Assembly: GCA_035604685.1 (NCBI GenBank)
Contig: DATNIB010000033.1
Span: 1-52,383 of the forward strand
Length of the DNA: 52,383 nt
DNA from: DATNIB01 sp035604685
GTDB taxonomy: Bacteria; Actinomycetota; Acidimicrobiia; Acidimicrobiales; RAAP-2
Reading direction: 5' to 3'
Shown here: positions 34,001 to 40,722 of the stretch, piece by piece
Layout: every line of letters begins with the position of its first letter
How positions within the stretch are numbered: the stretch's first letter is position 1
The notes under the pieces: generated by a model
What the model was told of the DNA's origin: nothing
The model's input: the letters and a program-made list of their open reading frames with translations, nothing else
Database searches by the model: none
Program-made: the position numbers and the translations under genes

Positions 34001-35502
34001 TGCGCCGGGTCGAGGTAGTAGCCGGACGGTGCGGTGACCTCGGTGATGCGGTAGTCGCCGGGCAAGAGGCCCGATCCGTCGTTGCCCGGTGGGCTGCACC
34101 CCCCGGAGCCGTCGGTCGTGCAAGTGCCCAGGTCGTCACTGAACGTCCCGTCGTTGCTCGGGTCGAACGCCACGTCGAAGACGGCGCCGGCCAGGGCGGC
34201 GCCGTCTTCGACGTCCGTCTTGTCGATCTCGAGGGTGGCGGGTACGACGTGCTCCTCGAAGTCGCCCGAGTACGAGACGACCGTGTTGGTGCCGGCCGCC
34301 ACCGCCACTGTCTGGTCCGCGGCGACGGCGTACCCGTCGGGTGGCGTGACCTCGTGCACGGTGTAGGAGCCGGGTGCGAGCGCACCCGAGGCGGGGGAGC
34401 GGCCGGTGGCATTGGTGGTCAGCGTGGCGGCCACCCGACCGCCGGAGTCCAAGACCTCGAACACGGCGCCCTCCAGGCCGTAGTAGGCGGTGTCGTCACC
34501 AGACTTCTGGATGGACACGGTCCCGGTCGGCGCCGCCGCCGAGAGCTGCAACGTCTGGTCCAACGAGGTCGGGGCGTGGAAGGCGGCCAGCTGTTGGGCG
34601 TTCGGTTCGCGCGCCGTGGGGGCGTAGAACTGGAGGTCGGCTTGGCCGACCGCCGACGTCGTCGACACGGCGACGGTCACGGTCCCACCGCCGTCGTTGA
34701 AGATCGGCACGACCGCGACGCCGCTGCCGTCCGTGCTGACGCCGATGGTGGTCGGGCCACCGGGGGTGTCGAAGGTGCCGTTCGAGATCGTGAGCGAGAC
34801 GCCGACCCCGGCCAAGCCGTTGCCCGTTCCGGGGAACCGCAGGGCGACTTCGACCGACGCCGACGCCGCGAACGAGGCGCCACCGCCCACCAGTTCCAAG
34901 CTGAGCTGCGCTACGCCCGACGTGCCGCTGGCTTGGTTGAACCAATCGTTGATGGCGTTGAACGCGGCCAGCACGCCGGGGTCCATCGACGGGACCGGGC
35001 TGCCCCACACCAACGCGTCGTAGAGGAGCTTGCCGGCGACCGCCGCCTGGTCGGCCGTGAACTGGCCGACCGAGCCGTCCCACCAGCCCATCGCCTCGGC
35101 CTCGGAGAACGCGAAGCCCAGTGCCGGCGCGCTGGCGGTATCGGCGCCAGAGGGTGGTCCCGACGCGACGTAGTCGTAGTCGGGCGCCGGGTAGAAGCCG
35201 CCGCTTGCCGGCGGGTCGGCGCAGAATGCCCAGCCCTCGTCGGTCGGGAAGCCGGGACCATAGGAGCCATACCAGGTGTTGGCGTTCGAGTAGGTCGCGC
35301 AGAAACCCCGGAACGGAAACGGCGGCCCACCGACCGAGCACGGCGCCGGTCCGTCCGCGGCAGCCACGGCCGAGACCGGCAGCAGGGTGCCGAGCAGTAC
35401 CGAGGCGACGCCGGCCGTCGCCAGCGTCGCGCCCAACAGGGCCCGGGCCAGTGGCCTCCCGAGGAGGCGGGCCGGACGGGGTCGCTGAGTTGTTCCGCGC
35501 AT
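31066..35502 (-). CDS. Giant SpaA/Cna-B-repeat surface adhesin with two sortase-type anchors (apparent fusion)
   Basis: 1,478 residues without interruption. Signal peptide: residues 1-48 (Arg-rich start, hydrophobic core, AVAAAD). A unique Cys-bearing N-terminal domain spans ~50-320. Eight SpaA/Cna-B-like beta modules follow (~327-1158), each with a Lys-bearing first strand (IQKSGD, IDKTD, VDKTG, VKVDR and so on) and most with the E-containing EVTAPPGY-like strand, which in this family can form intramolecular isopeptide bonds. LAFTG at 1167-1171, a membrane helix and ~28 basic residues form a complete LPxTG-like anchor. The chain then continues: a signal-peptide-like helix (1225-1250, ending LASA|A), a Big-1-like Ig domain (~1262-1360), a Thr/Pro stretch and a second anchor, LAYTG (1440-1444) plus helix plus RRRR tail. 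No sortase gene is in the window. It is likely a cell-wall-linked adhesin or pilin backbone. Confidence 0.8.
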   Translation of the reverse strand: MRGTTQRPRPARLLGRPLARALLGATLATAGVASVLLGTLLPVSAVAAADGPAPCSVGGPPFPFRGFCATYSNANTWYGSYGPGFPTDEGWAFCADPPASGGFYPAPDYDYVASGPPSGADTASAPALGFAFSEAEAMGWWDGSVGQFTADQAAVAGKLLYDALVWGSPVPSMDPGVLAAFNAINDWFNQASGTSGVAQLSLELVGGGASFAASASVEVALRFPGTGNGLAGVGVSLTISNGTFDTPGGPTTIGVSTDGSGVAVVPIFNDGGGTVTVAVSTTSAVGQADLQFYAPTAREPNAQQLAAFHAPTSLDQTLQLSAAAPTGTVSIQKSGDDTAYYGLEGAVFEVLDSGGRVAATLTTNATGRSPASGALAPGSYTVHEVTPPDGYAVAADQTVAVAAGTNTVVSYSGDFEEHVVPATLEIDKTDVEDGAALAGAVFDVAFDPSNDGTFSDDLGTCTTDGSGGCSPPGNDGSGLLPGDYRITEVTAPSGYYLDPAQATEDTTLSPGQHGTVGFADLHLGSIEVDKTGDDASYAAVIGATFSLEGPVPAATPVGVLTVGSDGRSNVIGSLVPGTYTLTETTPPPGYEASSPVSVAVRGGLEPTVVDVLDHVQPGSLSLVKVDRETNALLAGAIFDVRYDSGNSGTYDQDLGQCTTDAGGACGIAGNDGTGSFLPGNYEVTELAAPPGYALEAADVTQHLSLLPGGTGVVTFDDPKLVAATFTKLATGNVDPATVSLQGAVFAIADASGSGPTVTTCTTDATGDCTTAAVLAAGDRYCWSEPTAPPGLVAGASGCFTAANDQGATPIDVTDRGEFVNLTVDKVDAANPAVTLSGVVFDLYRVDDGNGPDQPAPPPGAPTEDGETWTARATTGTDGLAHFPLQFPGFAYCAVENAPPPNYVADPHQHCTAVLDGDPTVPPPANNLVIGNTEATVTVAVHKFDVLQPGTGIPGATYDLYVEGPLPPGDAHRQAPAEAATEPGDAWYARGTTANDGVLDFTVPAGHAWCIREVTAPPDYLLDPALHCTAVLTVASTPDATSVALPETRAVVHLSAYKYNALSPNTTIPDATYELLAQGSDPPGGPGAAPAGLPVPSGDTFWGEATTDTRGVLSFAVPAGYSWCLHEVEAPADYRSDPAFHCTAVLTADSPVADSTLAVPEVPAHGELAFTGTPTVGLLVVGSLLITGGTGLLLVARRPRPSRTRRRAPRHARRARERPRPGRRTGVLVGVVLALFLSLGAVLVVPRLASAAVAGETPASGPGGCVPGVAPTVSILSGDGQSIAPNQAGLPLVVLVACQSADATVPITGAAVTWAAEAGATGAGGSLGATASTTDGSGQATVEVSSNDQPGRWYAVASIAPRAAPPGTTTTTRPPIPIIAAGAEACSPANPCTENPLPSPIRVVFDLVNVASAPAGTPPAPSTTAGPAPTVTTAVIGVRSLAYTGGPSPLVVVVGAGAAAIGLAVSLALGRRRRQLPRR
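32029..34524 (-). repeat. Eight SpaA/Cna-B-like modules within the adhesin; last three share a Cys-pair subtype
   Basis: Approximate module bounds in protein residues: 327-415, 422-522, 524-614, 618-718, 721-815, 819-930, 934-1047 and 1050-1158. Modules 2 and 4 share a longer form with FDxxxDxGxxGTxxxDLGxCTTD. Modules 6-8 form a distinct subtype with a Cys after an aromatic (AYC, AWC, SWC) and a conserved DPxxHCTAVL, suggesting a disulfide in each. The divergence between copies implies old duplication. Confidence 0.75.
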
Positions 35503-35628
35503 GGGAACGGTGGTGTAGCGGTGGCCCCTCCCCCAGGGCCTCCCTCTCGTCCTCCCGCCAGTGTTATTCCGAACCGAGCGGGTCGCGGCGGGCCGTCAGG
35601 GTGGCTCGGTGACCCGGACCCCGCTCGG

Positions 35629-35634
35629 TACGCT
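35629..35634 (+). promoter_or_regulatory. -10 element (TACGCT) for the PH-domain gene
   Basis: CGG-TACGCT ends 7 nt before the GTG at 35642, with no Shine-Dalgarno between; same layout as other leaderless candidates here. Confidence 0.45.
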
Positions 35635-35641
35635 GGGGCCA

Positions 35642-36376
35642 GTGCCCATCGCGCGCGACCAGTTGGACGACCAGGAGGATGTCCTCGTCGATCTGCGGCC
35701 GCATTGGGTCTTTCTCACCGGACCCGTCGCGCTCAGCGCCGTGGCCATCGCTATCGCCGTCGTGGTGCAGAACCAGTTCCCCAATTCCTCGTCGGTCGTC
35801 CTGGTGGTGCTCGCCGTCATGGTGGGCGTCCCCGCCCTCTGGCTGCTGGCGCGGGTTGCCAGGTGGCTCTCGACCAGCCTGATCGTCACGGACCGTCGGG
35901 TGATCTTCCGGAGCGGGGTGTTCGGTCGCCACGTGACCCAGCTGCGATTGCAGCGCATCGTGGACATCCACTGCAGCCAGTCGATCGTCGGCCGGATCAT
36001 CGGCATGGGCCGTCTCGTAGTCGAGGTCGAGGGGGAGGAAGGTGCGCTCACCGTGGAAGACGTGCGACGGCCCCGAGTCCTCCAGCGAGTGCTCACCCGC
36101 CAGCTCGACGAGATCGACCGTTCCCGGTCGTACCGCGGCCCGGATCCCGATTTCTCGACCCGCCCCTCCCACCGACCACCCGAGGATCGTTGGCGCGACG
36201 AGGAGTTCACCCCTCCTCGGGGGACGGCTCGACCACTGGTGGCCGAGCGCGCGCGCGGATCGGGTTCCCCGACGGTGTCGGCGCAGCTGATCGAACTCGA
36301 CGAGCTGCGCCGCCGGGGCATCCTGACCGATCTCGAGTTCGCGGCCAAGAAGGCGGACCTGCTGGATCGGCTGTGA
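35642..36376 (+). CDS. Bacterial PH-domain membrane protein with C-terminal SHOCT motif
   Basis: A 244-residue protein. Two N-terminal membrane helices (VFLTGPVALSAVAIAIAVVVQ and SVVLVVLAVMVGVPALWLLA) are followed by a YdbS/bPH2-type domain with LIVTDRRVIFRSGVFGR and LQRIVDIHCSQSIVGRIIGMGRL. A charged, Arg-rich linker then leads to a SHOCT motif (LIELDELRRRGILTDLEFAAKKADLL) at the very end. bPH2 proteins sit at the membrane with unknown ligands; SHOCT motifs are thought to mediate oligomerisation. The GTG start is chosen from its -10 element; in-frame extensions upstream carry no recognisable sequence. Divergent from the giant adhesin, 139 bp apart. Confidence 0.85.
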   Translation: MPIARDQLDDQEDVLVDLRPHWVFLTGPVALSAVAIAIAVVVQNQFPNSSSVVLVVLAVMVGVPALWLLARVARWLSTSLIVTDRRVIFRSGVFGRHVTQLRLQRIVDIHCSQSIVGRIIGMGRLVVEVEGEEGALTVEDVRRPRVLQRVLTRQLDEIDRSRSYRGPDPDFSTRPSHRPPEDRWRDEEFTPPRGTARPLVAERARGSGSPTVSAQLIELDELRRRGILTDLEFAAKKADLLDRL

Positions 36377-36419
36377 CCCCGGGCTTCCGCTCGCCGATAG
36401 GGCGCTCGGTCGGTAGGGG

Positions 36420-36425
36420 TACCGT
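36420..36425 (+). promoter_or_regulatory. -10 element (TACCGT) for the zinc-ribbon gene cluster
   Basis: GGG-TACCGT ends 6 nt before the GTG at 36432. The 6-nt gap is GGAGGG, which resembles a Shine-Dalgarno but would be too close to the start codon to act as one if transcription starts at the GTG. Confidence 0.45.
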
Positions 36426-36431
36426 GGAGGG

Positions 36432-36704
36432 GTGAGCGACGCCCGGTATCGGTGCACCGCCTGTGGGAACCTGACCCGCTTCGAGGTCACCGCCACCCGC
36501 ACCACGCGCTCGTTCCACCACTACTCCCTGGCCGGGGAGCTCGAGGTGGAAGACCAGGAGGTGTTGGCGGAGTCGATCGACGAGGTCCAGTGCCGGTGGT
36601 GCGGCCACGGCCGATCCATCGAGGAGATCGCCGAGTCCGCCCTCGACGACTCGGATCCGGCCCTCGCCTCGACGGGCGCCGAGGGCGAGCCGACCGCCAC
36701 GTGA
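36432..36704 (+). CDS. Small zinc-ribbon protein of unknown function
   Basis: A 90-residue protein with two CxxC knuckles (Cys8/Cys11 in CTACGN and Cys54/Cys57 in CRWCGHG) about 43 residues apart, forming a probable zinc ribbon. Between them lies a beta-rich stretch with TRSFHHYSLAGELEVEDQEV, and the C-terminus is acidic. I do not recognise a named family. Its stop overlaps the GTG of the thioredoxin-like gene (GTGA), so the two are probably made together, which hints at a zinc- or redox-related role. Confidence 0.65.
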   Translation: MSDARYRCTACGNLTRFEVTATRTTRSFHHYSLAGELEVEDQEVLAESIDEVQCRWCGHGRSIEEIAESALDDSDPALASTGAEGEPTAT

Positions 36705-37276
36705 CCCGCAGCGACTCGCCGCCCCCGCTCCGGCGGTTGGTCTCCGTGCCGACCCACCGGGACCATCCCTCCACGCGGCCGGCACCGGTGCGGGGCGTCG
36801 ACCTCTGCGGCGCTCCGGCCACCTTCGATCCGGTCGGCCGAGGGGACTGGGCCCTGCTCCTCTTCCTGTCCACGACCTGTGACGGGTGTGCCGACGTGTG
36901 GGCGGCGTCCGGGCGCGACGAGGGCCGCGGCTTCGAAGTGGACTCCGTCGTCATCGTGACAGCCGGACCGGGCCGCGAGGACTCGGACGCGGTCCGGGCG
37001 AGTGCCGGAGAGGACGTGCGGACGATCATGTCCGACGAGGCCTGGGCCGCCTACCGCGTCCTGGGCCCCCCGTTCTTCGTGCTGGTCGACGGCGTGGGTG
37101 CCAGCGTGGCCACAGAAGGCGTCGTCGTGAGCGTGGACGACGTGATCGAGCACGTCCGCTGGGCCAAGCGAAAGGCGACCGCTCGGTCGGGGTCGCCCGG
37201 CGGCCCGGCGCCCTCGCGAGGCGGAGGGCACGGGCAGGCCCGCGACCACCCCCGGTTCTCGCCCGGGACCCACTGA
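36701..37276 (+). CDS. Thioredoxin-fold protein with CDGC active site
   Basis: A 191-residue protein. Residues 32-165 fit a thioredoxin/TlpA-like fold: a strand-active-site segment ALLLFLSTTCDGCADVW (Cys60, Cys63), a central strand SVVIVTAG, and the cis-Pro strand GPPFFVLVDG. CDGC is an unusual active-site dipeptide compared with CGPC or CPHC. There is no signal peptide or membrane anchor, so a cytosolic location is likely. The last ~25 residues are Gly/Arg/Ser-rich and probably disordered. GTG start overlaps the zinc-ribbon gene. Specific partner unknown. Confidence 0.7.
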   Translation: MTRSDSPPPLRRLVSVPTHRDHPSTRPAPVRGVDLCGAPATFDPVGRGDWALLLFLSTTCDGCADVWAASGRDEGRGFEVDSVVIVTAGPGREDSDAVRASAGEDVRTIMSDEAWAAYRVLGPPFFVLVDGVGASVATEGVVVSVDDVIEHVRWAKRKATARSGSPGGPAPSRGGGHGQARDHPRFSPGTH

Positions 37277-37301
37277 GCGCCGGTCGCCCGGAGGCGAAGT
37301 C

Positions 37302-37703
37302 CTGGACACCGAGCAGATCGACGTCACGACCGGCGACCGCCAGGTGGTCGACATCACGGCCGACATCGTCCGTTTCTGCTCGGCGCGCGGCGACGGGCTC
37401 TGCCACATCCTGGCGCCGCACGCGACCGCCGGCCTGGCCATGATGGAGGTGGGCTCGGCCTCCGAGGACGACCTGCGTGACCTGCTGGCTCGGCTCATCC
37501 CGCGCGACGACCGCTACCGCCACCGGCATGGTTCTCTGGGCCATGGGGCCGATCACCTCCTGCCGGCGCTGCTCAGCCCGACGCTCGTGCTGGCGGTGAC
37601 GGCGGGACGGCCCCAGCTCGGCACGTGGCAGTCCGTCGTCCTGGTCGACACGAACGTCGACAACCCGAACCGCACCGTCCGGCTCTCCTTCCTCCCAGGT
37701 TGA
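37302..37703 (+). CDS. YjbQ-family (UPF0047) protein, probable CTG start
   Basis: A 133-residue protein of the YjbQ/UPF0047 family. Supporting segments are CHILAPHATAGLAMME (matching LHLLLQHTSASL in E. coli YjbQ), then RDDRYRHRHGSLGHGADHLLPALLSPTLVLAV, and LGTWQSVVLVD (matching TGTWQGIWL). Conserved His and Asp residues suggest a metal site; family members have weak thiamine phosphate synthase activity, role unclear. The family's first strand (about 14 residues) lies upstream of the first GTG (37344). The only plausible start covering it is CTG at 37302, which has GGAGG 7 nt upstream. Follows the thioredoxin-like gene by 25 bp. Confidence 0.8.
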   Translation: MDTEQIDVTTGDRQVVDITADIVRFCSARGDGLCHILAPHATAGLAMMEVGSASEDDLRDLLARLIPRDDRYRHRHGSLGHGADHLLPALLSPTLVLAVTAGRPQLGTWQSVVLVDTNVDNPNRTVRLSFLPG

Positions 37704-37798
37704 GAGTGCCGGGGTCATGAGGACGATCCCCTTGTCACAACCCCCCTTCATCCTGGGAGGCAACGAAGAGACGACACCCGCCAGGGAAGGGGAACCCC

Positions 37799-38002
37799 AT
37801 GTCCACGCCCGACCTCACGATCGACTGCGGTCAGTGCGCCCTCCAGCACACCAAAGCCTGCGCTGACTGCCTTGTCACCTTCCTGCTCGACCGCGACCCC
37901 ACCGACGCCGTCGTCATCGACGCCGACGAGGCGCGCGCCGTGCGCATGCTCGAGCGGGCCGGTCTCGTCCCCAATCTCCGATTCTGCGAGCGCGCCGGCT
38001 GA
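37799..38002 (+). CDS. Small Cys-rich protein of unknown function
   Basis: A 67-residue protein with five cysteines: CGQC (10, 13), CADC (21, 24) and Cys63. The first four could bind zinc or an Fe-S cluster. The middle reads VTFLLDRDPTDAVVIDADEARAVRMLERAGLVP, an amphipathic helical stretch. An AAGGGGA Shine-Dalgarno lies close upstream of the ATG. I do not recognise the family. The gene sits between YjbQ and a glycosyltransferase, 96 bp after the first and 39 bp before the second. Confidence 0.6.
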   Translation: MSTPDLTIDCGQCALQHTKACADCLVTFLLDRDPTDAVVIDADEARAVRMLERAGLVPNLRFCERAG

Positions 38003-38041
38003 GCGGGGGTCGGCGGCGGCACCGGCCGCCGGTCGGCGGCC

Positions 38042-39193
38042 GTGACCGATCCGGGGCGGCACCTGCTCGTCACGAACGACTTCCCACCGAAGGTCGGGGG
38101 GATCCAGGCCTACCTCTGGGAGCTCTGGAGTCGGCTGGATCCCGTGACGACGGTGGTGCTGACCGCCAGTTCCGATCCCGAGCACCGGGCGTTCGACGCC
38201 GAGCAGGCGGCACGGGGGCTGCGCATCGAGCGGGTCCCCGGCAAGATCCTCTACTTCCCGACGCCGACGACCCTTCGCCGCGTGCGGCGACTGGCTGACG
38301 AGGTGGACGCCGGTCTCGTCCTCTTCGATCCGGTGTTCCCGCTCGGGCTGCTCGGCCCGCGCCTCGGTCGACCCTACGGTGTCGTGCTCCACGGCGCGGA
38401 GGTCGCGGTGCCCGCCCGGCTGGCGCTCACCCGCCCGATGCTGGCGCGGGTGCTCGGTGGCGCGTCGCTGATCGTGTCGGCCGGCCGGTACCCGGCCGCC
38501 GAGGCCCAGCGGGCGTCCGTTCCGTCGTCCCGCATCGTCGAGGTGCCACCCGGCGTCGACTGCGGACGGTTCTCCCGCCTGGACCAGGCGGCGCGGGCCG
38601 AGGTGCGCGCCCGGTTCGGTGTGCCGGCCGACGCGACGTTGGTGGTGAGCGTCAGCCGGCTCGTGCCCCGCAAGGGCATGGATGTGCTCGTCGAAGCGGC
38701 CGCACACGTGGTCGGGTCCCATCCGGCGTTGGCGGTGGTCATCGCCGGTGCGGGCCGGGACGCCGCGCGCCTCGAACGCCGGGTGCGGCGCACCCGGGCT
38801 CCCGTGCGTCTCGTCGGCCGAGTCTCCGAGGAGGACAAGGTCGCGTTGCTGGGCGCGGCCGACGTCTTCGCCATGCTCTGTCGCTCGCGCTGGGGCGGTC
38901 TCGAGCAGGAGGGGTTCGGCATCGTCTTCTTGGAGGCCGCCGCGGCCGGCCTGCCCCAGCTGGCCGGGGAGAGCGGCGGCGCGGCGGAGGCGGTCGTTGA
39001 CGGGGAGACCGGGATTGTGGTCGGTCGCCCCCGAGATGCCGGCGAGGTGGCCGGGGCGCTGCGCCGGCTACTCGAGGATCCCGGGCTGCGGGAGCGGATG
39101 GGGGCCGCCGCTCGGGCCAGGGCGGAGGCATACTTCGACTACGACGTGCTCGCTCCTAGGCTGGCCCAGGCGTTGGCCGAAGTGGAAGGCTGA
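38042..39193 (+). CDS. GT4 glycosyltransferase, PimB-like mannosyltransferase
   Basis: A 383-residue GT-B enzyme. The N-terminal domain opens with LLVTNDFPPKVGGIQAYLWEL, the acceptor-side glycine loop of PimB-type enzymes, and contains GVVLHGAEV. The C-terminal domain has VSVSRLVPRKGMDVLVEA and the E-x7-E motif EQEGFGIVFLE that binds the nucleotide-sugar. In actinobacteria this subfamily adds mannose from GDP-mannose to phosphatidylinositol mannosides or related glycolipids at the inner face of the membrane; the exact acceptor here is inferred. GTG start. The SRPBCC and ROK genes follow in the same direction. Confidence 0.82.
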   Translation: MTDPGRHLLVTNDFPPKVGGIQAYLWELWSRLDPVTTVVLTASSDPEHRAFDAEQAARGLRIERVPGKILYFPTPTTLRRVRRLADEVDAGLVLFDPVFPLGLLGPRLGRPYGVVLHGAEVAVPARLALTRPMLARVLGGASLIVSAGRYPAAEAQRASVPSSRIVEVPPGVDCGRFSRLDQAARAEVRARFGVPADATLVVSVSRLVPRKGMDVLVEAAAHVVGSHPALAVVIAGAGRDAARLERRVRRTRAPVRLVGRVSEEDKVALLGAADVFAMLCRSRWGGLEQEGFGIVFLEAAAAGLPQLAGESGGAAEAVVDGETGIVVGRPRDAGEVAGALRRLLEDPGLRERMGAAARARAEAYFDYDVLAPRLAQALAEVEG

Positions 39194-39265
39194 CGGCCGT
39201 CGGGGGAGACCACACCTCGGCACCGACGCGGCAGGTCCCGACTGGGACCCACGAGGAGGATGACC

Positions 39266-39709
39266 GTGGCGGATCAGGCCACAGAGCGCATCACCGTGTC
39301 GGCAGGACCCGAGCAGTGCTTCGCGGTCGCCGACGACATCGAGCGCTACCCGGACTGGGTGGCCGACATCAAAGAGGTGATCGTCGACCAGCGTGACGAG
39401 GAGGGGCGCCCGGCCCTGGTCTCGTTCCGGGCGGCGGCGTTCGGCCGTAGCACCTCCTACACCCTCGCGTACGACCACTCCCAGGCGCCCAAGGTCCTCG
39501 CCTGGCGGCTCACCAAGGGGGACATCACCACCCGCTTGGACGGTGCCTACCAGTTCGAGGCCGCCGGCGAGGGACTGACCGAGGTCACTTACCACCTCGA
39601 GGTGGAGCTCCGGGTGCCCATTCCGGGCTTCATCAAGATGCGCGCCCAGAGCCGCATCATGGCAACCGCCCTGCGAGAGCTGAAGGCTCGGGTCGAGTCC
39701 TCCTCGTGA
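39266..39709 (+). CDS. SRPBCC-family lipid/polyketide-binding protein
   Basis: A 147-residue START/polyketide-cyclase-like protein. The N-terminal strand TERITVSAGPEQCFAVADDIERYPDWVADIKEV is the usual family opening, followed by antiparallel strands and a C-terminal helix (IKMRAQSRIMATALRELKARV). Members bind hydrophobic ligands in a helix-grip cavity. GAGGAGG directly abuts an ATG at 39260, which is too close. The GTG at 39266 has GGAGG at 6 nt and gives the normal N-terminus, so it is preferred. The stop overlaps the ROK gene by 4 bp (GTGA). Confidence 0.85.
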   Translation: MADQATERITVSAGPEQCFAVADDIERYPDWVADIKEVIVDQRDEEGRPALVSFRAAAFGRSTSYTLAYDHSQAPKVLAWRLTKGDITTRLDGAYQFEAAGEGLTEVTYHLEVELRVPIPGFIKMRAQSRIMATALRELKARVESSS

Positions 39710-40722
39710 GCGCCGGCTCGGCGCGGGGCGACGAGCCGGCCGCCTTCGGCGTCGACGTGGGTGGGACGAAACTCCACGGTGTCGCGGTCGCGGCCGATGG
39801 ACGGGTGATCGTGGAGACCCGCGCCGCCACCCCTCCGGTGGGCCGCCAGCCGGCCCGTCCCGGGATCGCCATCGCAGACGCCGTCGTCGGGATCGTCGAA
39901 GAGCTCCAGGCAGCCTTGGTAGGGGGCGGAGCGCGCCCCCCGATCGGGATCGGGGTGCCCGGCATGCTCGACCGCCACGGGGTCCTCGTCTTCTCGCCGA
40001 ACCTCCCGAGCGCGGTCGGCGCCGACTTCGCGGGGTTGCTCGCCGATCGTGTCTCCGGCGCCCCCCCGGTGTTGGAGAACGACGCCAACTGCGCGGCGTT
40101 GGCCGAGCACGCGTTGGGGGCGGCCCGCGGCTTCGACGACGTGGTGGTCGTGACGCTCGGCACCGGCATCGGGGGCGGTCTCGTGGTGGGCGGCCGTCCG
40201 CTGCTCGGGGCCCAGGGCTTCGCCGGCGAAATCGGGCACATGGTGGTCGACCCGTCCGGACCGCTGTGCCCGTGCGGTCGCCGCGGGTGCTGGGAGCGGT
40301 TTGCCTCGGGCGCCGGACTGGCCAATCTCGCCCGAGAGGCCGCCATCGGCGGGCGCTTGCCCGAGGTGGTGTCGCTGGCGGGGGGCGATCCCGAGGCCGT
40401 GCGCGGCGAGCACGTGACGGGCGCGGCCCTGGCCGGTGACGTCGACGCCCTGGGTGTCCTGCGCGAGCTGGCCTGGTGGGTCGCCTTCGGTCTGGCCAAT
40501 CTTGCCGCCGTGCTCGATCCACAACGGTTCGTGATCGGTGGGGGCCTTGCCGTCGGGGCCGGCGAATGCCTCCTCGGACCGGCGCGGGTCGCCTTCGACC
40601 AATTGGTCGAGGGCGGCTCGCTGCGCGCGCCGGTCGACATCGTGATGGCCGAGCTGGGGGAGCGGTCGGGGGCAGTGGGGGCCGCGTTGGCCGCCCGGCG
40701 CCAAGCCGTGAAGGATCGCTGA
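39706..40722 (+). CDS. ROK-family sugar kinase (glucokinase-like)
   Basis: A 338-residue ROK protein. The phosphate-1 motif is FGVDVGGTKLHG (DVGGTK at 17-22), and catalytic Asp126 lies in LENDANCAA. A phosphate-2 type loop is TLGTGIGGG, and the ROK zinc centre is GEIGHMVV (His178) with CPCGRRGCWE (Cys188, Cys190, Cys195). There is no N-terminal winged helix, so it is a kinase rather than a NagC-type repressor. ATP-glucokinase is the likeliest activity. It is translationally coupled to genes on both sides (GTGA and TGATG). The trehalose-synthase-like gene 3 kb downstream could use or supply glucose. Confidence 0.9.
   Translation: MSAGSARGDEPAAFGVDVGGTKLHGVAVAADGRVIVETRAATPPVGRQPARPGIAIADAVVGIVEELQAALVGGGARPPIGIGVPGMLDRHGVLVFSPNLPSAVGADFAGLLADRVSGAPPVLENDANCAALAEHALGAARGFDDVVVVTLGTGIGGGLVVGGRPLLGAQGFAGEIGHMVVDPSGPLCPCGRRGCWERFASGAGLANLAREAAIGGRLPEVVSLAGGDPEAVRGEHVTGAALAGDVDALGVLRELAWWVAFGLANLAAVLDPQRFVIGGGLAVGAGECLLGPARVAFDQLVEGGSLRAPVDIVMAELGERSGAVGAALAARRQAVKDR

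Noticed and set aside
32347..36435. A 1,362-codon open frame on the plus strand antisense to the giant adhesin
   Set aside because: The adhesin frame has a signal peptide, repeats and anchors; the antisense frame is Arg/Gly/Val-rich without motifs and crosses into the next gene's region.
39260..39265. ATG at 39260 as the SRPBCC protein start
   Set aside because: GAGGAGG directly abuts it; the GTG six bases later has proper spacing.
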